Notes: a model not told the origin generated them from the sequence alone. A stretch of 18,016 nucleotides of DNA from Haladaptatiplasma sp964454575 (GCA_964454575.1 CAYVTG010000034.1:1-18016); one strand, 5' to 3'; shown: positions 8,019-14,006, counted from the stretch's first letter. Numbers and translations: made by a program.

Positions 8019-9344
8019 TTGCTCCGTTTACAGGAAGGATTACAGACAAAGTTCGACAAAGCTGTCGCGTTACTCGAGGAGTACGATAAATTTAGGATAG
8101 TCACTCACTACGACGCAGACGGTATCTCGGCTGCCGCAGTGATCTCTCGTATGTTGATGAAGTCTGCAAAGGGTTTTCATTGTACTTTTGTACATTCATT
8201 TCCAGAGAAGATCCCTGAAGATCTACCCATGATATTCACTGATATCGGGGCGAGTCACACAAGCACTATATCCGAACTGGATGTTCCGGTTATCGTACTG
8301 GACCATCACAGGGTAGAGGAGGTTGCAGAGGATAAGAAAGATAAGATATTCATCAATCCGCATGAATTCGATATCGACGGTGCACAGGAGGTGAGTGGGG
8401 GCACACTTGCATTCGTTTTGGCGATATCATATGACGATAATAACTGGGGCAAGGCGATATATGGCCTGGCCGGCGCCGCTGCAGACAAGCAGAATATAGA
8501 CGGATTCAAGGGCTTGAATAAGGATATCCTCGACGAAGCTTTAGAAAGAGGGGCGTTGAAGATCGAAAAAGGTCTACGCATAGACGGTAAGGATATACGT
8601 GAAGCATTGATCTATTCATGCGACCCATACTTCCCGGGTGTATCCGGTAGGACCAATAAGATAGAAGGTATGCTCCAAGATATCGACCTTGATCCCGCTA
8701 CACCGGTAGACGAGATCCCAAGAGATAAAGAGCGAAAGCTAACTTCCGTTCTTGGACTGAGCTTACTTAAACACGGTGCACCGGCCTTCATCGTTGAGAG
8801 CATAAGGGGCGATAAATACATCTCACCCACTCTAGGGATCAGTATTGATGTTCTTTACAAATTGTTGAATGCATGCTCACGCGTTTCCAAACCTGGGCTT
8901 GCACTATCTTTCTGTCTCGGAGATCGTGGAGCTAAAGATATCGCCGAGGGTTTACGAGAGGATTATCGGCAGAACATGGTACAGAGGATAATCGAATTTG
9001 AAAAGGAAGGACCGATAAGTTTGAACAATATTCAATACTTCTATGAAAGACAGAAGGCAAGAAAGGGTGAATTGGCTGGTCTGGGGATGCTGTATCTCTT
9101 TGATCGAAGTAAACCGGCCTTTGGTTTGAGTAAAGTCGACGGGCGTGTTGATATTTCCGCACGGGGGACGAAAGATCTCGTGGAAAGAGGATTGGACCTT
9201 GGTGAGCTTTGCAGGAAGGTTTCCAAAGAATTTGACGGCTCCGGCGGCGGACACGACATAGCATCCGGTGCCACAGTCGATGAAGAAAAGATCGACCTTT
9301 TCTTAAAACGGATGGACGAAGAAGTTGGCGATATGCTAAGATGA
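8019..9344 (+). CDS. Archaeal RecJ-like DHH-family single-strand nuclease (GAN-like)
   Basis: DHH/DHHA1 phosphoesterase of 441 aa related to RecJ and Cdc45; archaeal members bind GINS and act at replication forks or in repair as 5'-3' exonucleases. Seen: motif I DADG (32-35) in THYDADGISAAAVI, motif II TDIG (74-77), motif III DHH (95-97), a downstream GAAADKQN motif, and the C-terminal DHHA1 signature GSGGGHDIASGA, so all catalytic aspartates and histidines are present. The start is TTG at 8019: the only nearby ATG (8004) is followed at once by TGA, and a strong GAGGAGGG site at 8008-8015 sits just upstream. It lies directly after rps15, as in many archaeal genomes. Confidence 0.92.
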   Translation: MLRLQEGLQTKFDKAVALLEEYDKFRIVTHYDADGISAAAVISRMLMKSAKGFHCTFVHSFPEKIPEDLPMIFTDIGASHTSTISELDVPVIVLDHHRVEEVAEDKKDKIFINPHEFDIDGAQEVSGGTLAFVLAISYDDNNWGKAIYGLAGAAADKQNIDGFKGLNKDILDEALERGALKIEKGLRIDGKDIREALIYSCDPYFPGVSGRTNKIEGMLQDIDLDPATPVDEIPRDKERKLTSVLGLSLLKHGAPAFIVESIRGDKYISPTLGISIDVLYKLLNACSRVSKPGLALSFCLGDRGAKDIAEGLREDYRQNMVQRIIEFEKEGPISLNNIQYFYERQKARKGELAGLGMLYLFDRSKPAFGLSKVDGRVDISARGTKDLVERGLDLGELCRKVSKEFDGSGGGHDIASGATVDEEKIDLFLKRMDEEVGDMLR

Positions 9345-9370
9345 TCGATTGTTAACACAAGAACCACCGA

Positions 9371-9381
9371 AGATTTTATAT
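9371..9381 (+). promoter_or_regulatory. Promoter of the TPR protein / phosphoesterase pair
   Basis: The TATA-like AGATTTTATAT at 9371-9381 predicts a start near 9404. That gives a leader of about 34 nt ending in the Shine-Dalgarno AGGAGA at 9425-9430, seven bases before the GTG at 9438. It lies in a 93-bp gap, the first clear transcription break after rps15. Confidence 0.5.
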
Positions 9382-9437
9382 CAGAATTGTTCATTACGTA
9401 AGTATCAGCCCTAATTCAAATATCAGGAGAAATCATA

Positions 9438-10880
9438 GTGCCGTTTGGTAGAAGCAAAGAAGAGAAGGTTGCTGACGAAGCAAAATCCATGATCGCCGAT
9501 GCCATAGATAACCAGAAAGGCGGGCAGACTAGTAAAGCAGTATATGAGTATAGAAGAGTATTACGTTTTTTGACCGACGAAAGAGCTACCGTCAACAAAG
9601 ACCCGGATAGATTTTCGGATATATACAATGAGATAGGTCAAGGATTCTTCAACGCCGGAGAACACGACCACGCCATCGAATGCTTCGAGATGGCTCTCAA
9701 TCTCAACCCGAAGAATGTATCGTCATGGTTGAACAAGGCGATGACCTATTTCAGCATGAACGAGATGAACGAATACGCTTTATTGTGCTTCAACGAAGGT
9801 CTTAAGCTCGATCCGGAGAACGAAAAGGCACTTTTGAACAAGGCCAATGTTCTTAGATTGTTGAATCGTAAAGAAGAGGCCATCGAAGCTTACAGTCGTC
9901 TTCTTGATATCGACCCTGCCAACGTTAAGCACATCCACAAGATGGTAAAACAAAGCCCGGACGACCCGGATCTTTGGAGGCTGGAAGCTGAGAATTTCAA
10001 ACGTCTTGGGAACAAGGACAAGGCTGCAAAAGCATATGAAAAGGTAGTTGAACTTGATCCAAGCGACGAAGTCGCACTGGAAGAATTGATGAAGCTCAGA
10101 CCTGATGATAGTAGATTCGTACTTGCCAACGCCGAAAAACTTCTTGAGGAAGGTAAAACCGAAGAAGCTAAAGAAGTTTTCATGGATGCATTCAAACAGG
10201 ATTCCAACAGCCATGAGATACTGGATAAACTGCTTGAGATCGATCCGTCAGATCCCAGATTCATACGTAAGAAGGCCGAGTTGTTGGAAAAGGAAGGAGA
10301 GAGGCCGGAAGCTTTGAAACTCTACAAACGACTTCACGAACTCGACGAAACGGATATAACTTATTTCAACAAGGCACTGGAGATGAACCCAAAGAACATA
10401 CCACTCCTTTACAGTAAGGGAGATGCGCTTTATACCGCAGCTAAATACAGAGGTGCTTTGGAAACGTTCAATAAACTGATCGATATGGGTGAGAACAACA
10501 TTGATCTCTGGCACAATAAGGGAGCATGTCTCTATCAACTTGGAGAATATAAAAAAGCTGTCCAAGCCTTTGATAAAGTACTCGAGATGGATAAAGACGA
10601 AGTAGTAGCATGGTTGAGTAAAGGAGCGGCTTTGTTCCAGTTGGGCGATTACGAAGAGTCGATGGCGGCCTTCAACGAAGTCGTTAAGCGTGAGTCTGAT
10701 ACACCGGGTGCCTGGTACTACAAGGCAAAGATAGCCGCTAAACAGGGTAATCTGAAGCTGCTTAAACCACTGCTCACAAGGGCGATATCACTCAACGAAG
10801 AGTACCGCGAAGAGGCTCCGGAAGATGAGGCTTTCCAGGACGTTAAGGACGAGGATGTATTCAAAGAGATAGTCTCCTGA
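9438..10880 (+). CDS. Tetratricopeptide-repeat protein
   Basis: Scaffold-type protein of 480 aa built mostly of TPR helices, with no signal peptide or membrane segment, so cytoplasmic. Canonical 34-residue repeats are clear from about residue 60 (IYNEIGQGFFNAGEHDHAI), and again near 320-430 (LWHNKGACLYQLGEYKKAV, AWLSKGAALFQLGDYEESM). The middle third (about 165-315) uses shorter, more charged half-repeats ending in DPSD or RPDD phrases, as if repeats had partly decayed. The start is GTG at 9438, supported by AGGAGA at optimal spacing. The next gene follows after two bases. Partner proteins cannot be inferred from sequence. Confidence 0.85.
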   Translation: MPFGRSKEEKVADEAKSMIADAIDNQKGGQTSKAVYEYRRVLRFLTDERATVNKDPDRFSDIYNEIGQGFFNAGEHDHAIECFEMALNLNPKNVSSWLNKAMTYFSMNEMNEYALLCFNEGLKLDPENEKALLNKANVLRLLNRKEEAIEAYSRLLDIDPANVKHIHKMVKQSPDDPDLWRLEAENFKRLGNKDKAAKAYEKVVELDPSDEVALEELMKLRPDDSRFVLANAEKLLEEGKTEEAKEVFMDAFKQDSNSHEILDKLLEIDPSDPRFIRKKAELLEKEGERPEALKLYKRLHELDETDITYFNKALEMNPKNIPLLYSKGDALYTAAKYRGALETFNKLIDMGENNIDLWHNKGACLYQLGEYKKAVQAFDKVLEMDKDEVVAWLSKGAALFQLGDYEESMAAFNEVVKRESDTPGAWYYKAKIAAKQGNLKLLKPLLTRAISLNEEYREEAPEDEAFQDVKDEDVFKEIVS

Positions 10881-10882
10881 AT

Positions 10883-11608
10883 ATGCATAGTGTAGAGCTA
10901 GAGCCTGGGATATTTATCAACTCTGATTTTTCTGTTTATTACGAAGACTATAAGACTGTTTTCATCGCCGACCTTCACCTGGGATACGAAACATCCATGG
11001 TTGAAGACGGTATATCACTGCCGCCTATACAAAGAGAAAAAATAATGGATCGGGTCTCGGCGATAATGGATAAGTACGGGCCTGAAGAGATAGTGGTCGT
11101 GGGTGACTTCAAGCACTCCTTCGGTAAGCGCTACGAGATGGACATGTATGGGATAATGGACTACATTTTGGAACGTACCAACTTGTCTTTTGTTCGTGGT
11201 AACCACGATAATTTTTTACGCACTCTGATCAGCAGTAGAAGTTTAAGGATGGAAGAAGAGAAACGCTGCGTTGGTGAAGTGACCGCAGCTCACGGACACT
11301 TGGGGGTTGAATTTGATGGTATACTCGTCCAGGGTCACGAACATCCGGCACTGCGTATACGGGACGATTCCGGTGGTGTGGTGAGCCTTCATTGTTTTTT
11401 ATATCATCCTGAGAAAAGGATTATCGTTCTGCCTGCATTCAATCCCCTTACACACGGTAGGAATATACTGACTGCCGACGGTTTTCTATCTGAAACACTC
11501 CGGGAAATTTCACCGGATGAATTTGTTGTGTATCCCATCACCGAGACCGGCCTGATGAATTTTCACCGATTGACCGATGTTAAAGCTGCCATGCCAGATT
11601 TGATATGA
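10883..11608 (+). CDS. Archaeal Mre11/SbcD-related metallophosphoesterase (MJ0037-type)
   Basis: Calcineurin-like metallophosphoesterase of 241 aa. All metal-site motifs are present: ADLHLG (29-34), VVVGDFKHSF (71-80), RGNHDN (105-110), AAHGHL (about 136-141) and VQGHEHPA (about 151-158). The combination, with FNPLTHGRN near the end, matches the archaeal family TIGR00024, annotated as SbcD/Mre11-related; in some archaea it neighbours the Lhr helicase, which is not seen here. Nuclease or phosphodiesterase activity is inferred from family. It is translationally tied to the TPR gene (two-base gap). A hairpin 12 bases after its stop is a likely transcript end. Confidence 0.85.
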   Translation: MHSVELEPGIFINSDFSVYYEDYKTVFIADLHLGYETSMVEDGISLPPIQREKIMDRVSAIMDKYGPEEIVVVGDFKHSFGKRYEMDMYGIMDYILERTNLSFVRGNHDNFLRTLISSRSLRMEEEKRCVGEVTAAHGHLGVEFDGILVQGHEHPALRIRDDSGGVVSLHCFLYHPEKRIIVLPAFNPLTHGRNILTADGFLSETLREISPDEFVVYPITETGLMNFHRLTDVKAAMPDLI

Positions 11609-11619
11609 TAATGGAGACG

Positions 11620-11645
11620 GAAAACCTAAAAAGGATGAGGTTTTC
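11620..11645 (+). terminator. Possible terminator hairpin after the phosphoesterase gene
   Basis: GAAAACCT (11620-11627) and AGGTTTTC (11638-11645) form a perfect 8-bp stem with a 10-base loop, 12 bp after the stop. There is no long T run after it. Its loop overlaps the TATA-like box proposed for the tRNA, so it could matter for either function. Confidence 0.4.
11625..11634 (+). promoter_or_regulatory. TATA-like box for tRNA-Trp
   Basis: CCTAAAAAGG, centred about 37 nt before the first tRNA base, would start transcription near 11656 and leave a leader of about 11 nt for RNase P. Plausible by position; no other A/T box fits as well. Confidence 0.4.
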
Positions 11646-11666
11646 TACATTGCTGATATACCCGAT

Positions 11667-11852
11667 GGGGGTATAGGGTAACTCGGCATCCTTATGGGCT
11701 CCAGTTACGTGGAATGATCGCCAATCGGGTTTGCTGACCAGTTATGGGATGATGAATAACTGGAGCGGTGACCCGTAATTCGATAATACATGGAGGGTAG
11801 CTCCCTTCGTGGAGGAAACCCGTCGATCGGGGTTCAAATCCCCGTGCCCCCA
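11667..11852 (+). tRNA. tRNA-Trp (anticodon CCA) with a 113-nt intron at 37/38
   Basis: The 5' exon is 11667-11704 and the 3' exon 11818-11852, giving a 73-nt mature tRNA; CCA is not encoded. The acceptor stem GGGGGTA/TGCCCCC pairs over 7 bp (one T-G). The D loop has A14, G18G19 and A21, and the D stem has three pairs plus a T-T mismatch. The anticodon stem ATGGG/CCCGT (one T-G) encloses the loop CTCCAGA, so the anticodon at 11701-11703 is CCA (Trp). The T arm is CGGGG/CCCCG with loop TTCAAAT, and the discriminator is A. CTCC (32-35) can pair with GGAG at 11811-11814 to form the central helix of a bulge-helix-bulge splice motif, though I draw the bulges with four rather than three bases. An intron at 37/38 of tRNA-Trp is characteristic of many archaea. 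Confidence 0.9.
11705..11817 (+). ncRNA. tRNA-Trp intron acting as box C/D 2'-O-methylation guide
   Basis: In euryarchaea such as Haloferax the tRNA-Trp intron is a box C/D RNA directing methylation of tRNA positions 34 and 39. The same layout is visible here. Box C is degenerate (ATGATCG, 11714-11720), D' is CTGA (11734-11737), C' is a perfect ATGATGA (11749-11755) and D is a variant GTGA (11768-11771). The D' guide (11726-11732) pairs over 7 bp with 11816-11822; the fifth base upstream of D' faces C39. The D guide (11757-11766) pairs over 10 bp with 11698-11707; its fifth base faces C34. Both targets cross exon-intron boundaries, so guiding must happen on the unspliced precursor. The 3' part (11772-11817) has a small GGAG/CTCC hairpin of unknown role. 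Confidence 0.85.
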
Positions 11853-12009
11853 TTCACTTTGTGAATGTGGCCACTCTGTGGAAATCAAAGATTTCCACTG
11901 GACCACAAAATTACTGCGTAATCTTGTTAGGTCCCCGTGCCCTAACTTATTAAAATCTCCTATTTTGATAAAGTTGGAACTACGTTCCGACACTTCTTTC
12001 GAACGAAGT
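11852..12009 (+). repeat. Chain of seven short-loop hairpins downstream of tRNA-Trp
   Basis: Non-coding stretch packed with inverted repeats: (1) ATTCAC-TTT-GTGAAT 11852-11866; (2) CCAC-TCT-GTGG 11871-11881; (3) a 9-bp stem with AAA loop, 11878-11898, sharing an arm with (2); (4) a compound hairpin 11900-11934 with outer GGACC/GGTCC and inner ATTAC-TGC-GTAAT; (5) an AACTT...AAGTT stem of about 13 pairs with loop CTCCT, 11944-11975; (6) GGAAC-TAC-GTTCC 11976-11988; (7) ACTTC/GAAGT 11992-12009. Five of the loops are exactly three bases. TCCCCGTGCCC of the tRNA 3' end (11839-11849) recurs at 11932-11942. Function unknown: structured RNA, processing or termination signal, or a mutational scar. 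Beyond it, 12010-12145 holds only an ACCATAA/TTATGGT inverted repeat. Confidence 0.75.
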
Positions 12010-12145
12010 AAGTTCTTCTTCCTTATCCTCTCCGGATGATCAGGAAACCATAACTAAAATCGATACTTGTATTGTTTATGGTGTGGACAACATGACAGTC
12101 TTGGCAAGCTAAACTACAAATACTTGCAAGTTCTATTTATCAATA

Positions 12146-12232
12146 ATGACAGAGAATGAGCCTAAAGAAGAGGATATATTCCTCAAGGTCGTTAGGGATT
12201 TCCGGGACATCATTCCCGAGCTGTTAGATTGA
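12146..12232 (+). CDS. Possible 28-aa ORF
   Basis: ATG at 12146 opens a 28-codon acidic frame starting MTENEPKEEDIF and ending in FRDIIPELLD. No family recognised. A TATA-like AAATACTT at 12116-12123 lies about 26 nt before the ATG, fitting a leaderless gene. Its stop overlaps the 3' end of the convergent antitoxin-like gene by nine bases. It could equally be chance or the stump of a decayed gene. Confidence 0.25.
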   Translation: MTENEPKEEDIFLKVVRDFRDIIPELLD

Positions 12233-12388
12233 GTGCCAACGACCTGAGCCAGCCATTCCTTTGAGTGAAATGGGTTTCTCACTTTCGTCTTTGTTTTCCA
12301 ACTCTCGTCTTATTTTGTTTAATTTCTCTAGCTCCTTTTTCATCTGATCGTATTCCTCTTTGGGTATTGTAACTGTATCTGATACCAT
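12224..12388 (-). CDS. Orphan antitoxin-like small protein
   Basis: 54-aa charged protein. It begins MVSDTVTIPKEEYDQMKKEL, a beta-strand plus helix opening (V-T-I-P-K-x-E-Y) common in short VapB-like archaeal antitoxins, followed by a coiled-coil-like lysine/glutamate helix and a C-terminus containing SLKGMAGSGRW. The ATG at 12388 is 27 nt from a TATTTAAA-class box, so it is probably leaderless; an in-frame ATG at 12400 would add four residues. No PIN-domain or other toxin gene follows within the downstream gene-poor stretch, so if it is an antitoxin it is orphaned, which fits an eroded accessory region. Assignment is by N-terminal resemblance only. Confidence 0.5.
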   Translation of the reverse strand: MVSDTVTIPKEEYDQMKKELEKLNKIRRELENKDESEKPISLKGMAGSGRWHSI

Positions 12389-12721
12389 CAACTGAATCAT
12401 CTGTTTTGAAGTTTAAATGATTTTCTAAGAAAAGTTATCGAACCCATTTGTTCGTACATATTCACTGATCCGCGACCTATTCGACTAAGAAATCAAGAGC
12501 CATGGTACGTTAATAGATGATGAAGGGGTAGCAGATGATACTTATGGATTACGAGGACATCACATATATTTACCATTAAAAAGTTTGCCATTACGTTGTC
12601 ATACTTCTTCCAAATGTTTGTTATTACAGTGTTAGTAGGTTTTGATCCTCTATCAATTTAGTATTTACCATCGTACATGGATCCAAATTTCCGTAGAAAT
12701 CGGAGGTTTTTTACACCATCT
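12389..12721. other. Gene-poor A/T-rich stretch
   Basis: No gene found on either strand. On plus, 12489-12632 is open for 48 codons without a usable start (reads GTLIDDEGVADDTYG early on); it may be a fragment of a lost gene but I recognise no family. TATTTACCAT occurs twice (12568-12577 and 12662-12671). Composition is visibly more A/T-rich than the flanking genes, as expected for decayed or accessory DNA. Confidence 0.5.
12411..12418 (-). promoter_or_regulatory. TATA-like box of the antitoxin-like gene
   Basis: Minus-strand CATTTAAAC, centred near 12415, is 27 nt before the ATG at 12388, the leaderless spacing seen repeatedly in this window. Confidence 0.45.
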
Positions 12722-12730
12722 CTACGGAAA
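12688..12730. repeat. 10-bp inverted repeat spanning the end of the 103-aa membrane gene
   Basis: TTTCCGTAGA (12688-12697) and TCTACGGAAA (12721-12730) are perfect reverse complements around a 23-base loop. The stop codon of the minus-strand gene (12722-12724) lies inside the right arm, so the stem would form at the 3' end of its mRNA and may act in termination or stability. No strong T run follows. Confidence 0.5.
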
Positions 12731-13033
12731 AAAGACGAAGGATGCCAACGATGTGATTATCCATGCAAAGCCCACGAATCCGAAGAAGTTGATGAAATCG
12801 TAATCTGTTTCGTCTCCTCTCTCCGCCTCATCTTTATACTGCCGGGTCTGCCACCAATCCGGGTTGCCGTCCAAAGCCATCCTTTTGTAGGGATTTCCGG
12901 AAGCTATGCCCCCGCTATATATCCATATCCCGATAAGCATCACAACAGCAAAGATAAACAGAAAATACGGAGATAGTAACAGTATCGGAAGACCGGCCAG
13001 ATATATCACCAGAAAGAGCCATTTGGAGGACAT
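12722..13033 (-). CDS. Small membrane protein of unknown function
   Basis: 103 aa with three likely membrane helices: two at the N-terminus (about 5-20 and 22-41, hydrophobic with GIWIYSGG at the end) and one at the C-terminus (about 83-102, FFGFVGFAWIITSLASFVFF). Between them is a soluble loop of about 40 residues rich in aromatic and charged residues (NPDWWQTRQYKDEAERGDE). Family not recognised. A TATTTAAT-type box at 13059-13066 lies about 30 nt upstream of the ATG, suggesting a monocistronic leaderless gene. A 10-bp inverted repeat covers its stop codon. The regular membrane pattern makes it likely to be real. Confidence 0.65.
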   Translation of the reverse strand: MSSKWLFLVIYLAGLPILLLSPYFLFIFAVVMLIGIWIYSGGIASGNPYKRMALDGNPDWWQTRQYKDEAERGDETDYDFINFFGFVGFAWIITSLASFVFFP

Positions 13034-13058
13034 CTTATGAGTATAGAGAATATGTGCG

Positions 13059-13066
13059 TATTTAAT
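13059..13066 (-). promoter_or_regulatory. TATA-like box of the 103-aa membrane gene
   Basis: Minus-strand ATTAAATA, centred about 30 nt before the ATG at 13033. No ribosome binding site is visible near the start. Confidence 0.35.
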
Positions 13067-13187
13067 GTTATCCAGATATATTGGGTATTCGGATGTCTGC
13101 TATTAACAGATAGATCACAGGTCAGTAGTCCAAAGTCTAGACCACGCTGTAATCACCATCGCTGTGGTATCCAGTCATCCTCCAAAA

Positions 13188-13198
13188 GATTTATAAAG
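13188..13198. promoter_or_regulatory. Palindromic TATA box without an adjacent gene
   Basis: GATTTATAAAG contains the perfect palindrome TTTATAAA (13190-13197), one of the best TATA matches in the window, readable on either strand. No start codon with a credible ORF lies at leaderless spacing on either side, so it may drive a non-coding RNA (see next entry). Confidence 0.4.
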
Positions 13199-13216
13199 GC
13201 TTTCTCGATGTGCATG

Positions 13217-13320
13217 CATCGGCATAACGAAATAACATCACGATAATCACCCTCTACAGGAAAATATTTTATATTTTCCTTCGATTTCCGGAAGCTATTC
13301 CGGATAATCCCTCCCTTTTT
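13217..13320 (+). ncRNA. Candidate small RNA (unnamed)
   Basis: If the TATA box at 13190-13197 fires on plus, transcription would begin near 13217-13220. About 40 nt on come two perfect hairpins: AGGAAAATAT/ATATTTTCCT with a TTT loop (13258-13280) and TCCGGAA/TTCCGGA with a GCTA loop (13287-13304). They are followed by a pyrimidine run ending in TTTTT at 13316-13320, a plausible terminator. No coding frame is convincing here. The alternative is that this is upstream DNA of the 13381 gene. The rest of the 347-bp gap (13034-13380) shows nothing else I can support. Confidence 0.3.
13258..13304. repeat. Two adjacent perfect hairpins
   Basis: First stem: 10 bp, 13258-13267 with 13271-13280, 3-base loop TTT. 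Second stem: 7 bp, TCCGGAA 13287-13293 with TTCCGGA 13298-13304, loop GCTA. The short-loop style resembles the chain after tRNA-Trp. Confidence 0.7.
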
Positions 13321-13347
13321 CTTACTTTTACACGATAAATAGGGGCA

Positions 13348-13359
13348 AATATTAATATT
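13348..13359 (+). promoter_or_regulatory. TATA-like box of the DUF457-like gene
   Basis: AATATTAATATT, centred about 27 nt before the ATG at 13381. No Shine-Dalgarno is visible, so a leaderless start is inferred. Confidence 0.45.
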
Positions 13360-13380
13360 ACGAACATCTGTTTTAAAGCG

Positions 13381-13950
13381 ATGCATCCTGCGATACACGT
13401 AGCCATATCGGTACTCATCGGGCTGGGCATGGGCATAAATAATAAACATAGATATGCGATAATCGTTCTGGCTGCCTTCTTAGTCAACGGTTTAATAGAT
13501 ATGGATTACATATTCTACATGCGCGGTATATTCGATGAAAGGTACTTCTCTACGGGTATAGTGATGCTGTACATACCTGGACTCATACTTCTCGGAGCTC
13601 ACGTTTACGAGAAAGGCAGTAGGAGATCTTTATACACCCGGATAGCACTTTTGGTCATGCTCATATCCACGAGTCATCTTTTGTTGGACACTTTCTCACC
13701 AGATGATGCGGTTTATCTGTACTATCCCTTCAGTATGACAGAATATAGATTAGATCAGGCTTTACTGCCCTATGTGGCTGTACTCTTCGCAGGGGTGGTA
13801 GTCATTATCAATCGATTGGAATATTATCTGTATCGCAGTAACGAAGGTAGAAAGAAAAGAGTACGATATGTGCATGATGCACCGTATCTACAAAGATATG
13901 ACGAAAGACTGAGCCGTGTAAAAGAGCGTATGGAGACCTTTTTTAAGTGA
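13381..13950 (+). CDS. YdjM/DUF457-like membrane-bound metal-dependent hydrolase
   Basis: 189-aa integral membrane protein with about four helices. The polar residues that define this family sit inside membrane segments: His6 in MHPAIHVAIS, a NGLIDMDYIFY motif (two Asp, near 36-46) and SHLLLDTFSP (His and Asp, near 98-107). These are likely metal ligands, by analogy with bacterial LexA-regulated YdjM and related phospholipase-C-like membrane proteins. The C-terminal 45 residues are basic and cytoplasmic (SNEGRKKRVR). The ATG at 13381 is supported by the TATA box 27 nt upstream. Substrate unknown; the family name is from motif pattern only. Confidence 0.7.
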   Translation: MHPAIHVAISVLIGLGMGINNKHRYAIIVLAAFLVNGLIDMDYIFYMRGIFDERYFSTGIVMLYIPGLILLGAHVYEKGSRRSLYTRIALLVMLISTSHLLLDTFSPDDAVYLYYPFSMTEYRLDQALLPYVAVLFAGVVVIINRLEYYLYRSNEGRKKRVRYVHDAPYLQRYDERLSRVKERMETFFK

Positions 13951-13970
13951 AATAGATGAATGAACAAAAA

Positions 13971-14006
13971 GTTTATTGCTTCTTTGTGCGTTATACATCA
14001 AGGTGG
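13971..14006 (+). promoter_or_regulatory. TATA-like box and ribosome binding site of the zinc-ribbon gene
   Basis: GTTTATTG at 13971-13978 predicts a start near 14000, and AGGTGG at 14001-14006 sits seven bases before the ATG at 14014. This favours that ATG over the in-frame ATG at 13960, which lies upstream of the promoter. Confidence 0.45.

Noticed and set aside
11742..12039. Overlapping open frames on both strands across the tRNA and hairpin region
   Set aside because: They read through tRNA-Trp and the inverted repeats; the peptides are low-complexity translations of structured RNA sequence with no promoter or ribosome binding site.
11850..12720. CRISPR array suggested by many short palindromes
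   Set aside because: The hairpin arms differ in sequence and there is no repeated unit with regular spacers.
13105..13185. Possible box C/D sRNA on the minus strand (GTGATTA ... CTGA) downstream of the palindromic TATA box
   Set aside because: Only one clear D box, C-like boxes too degenerate, and no guide match that I could identify in a known rRNA or tRNA target.
13037..13487. Small open frames between the two membrane-protein genes
   Set aside because: Basic, cysteine- and histidine-rich compositions without a motif, and they cross the perfect hairpins at 13258-13304.
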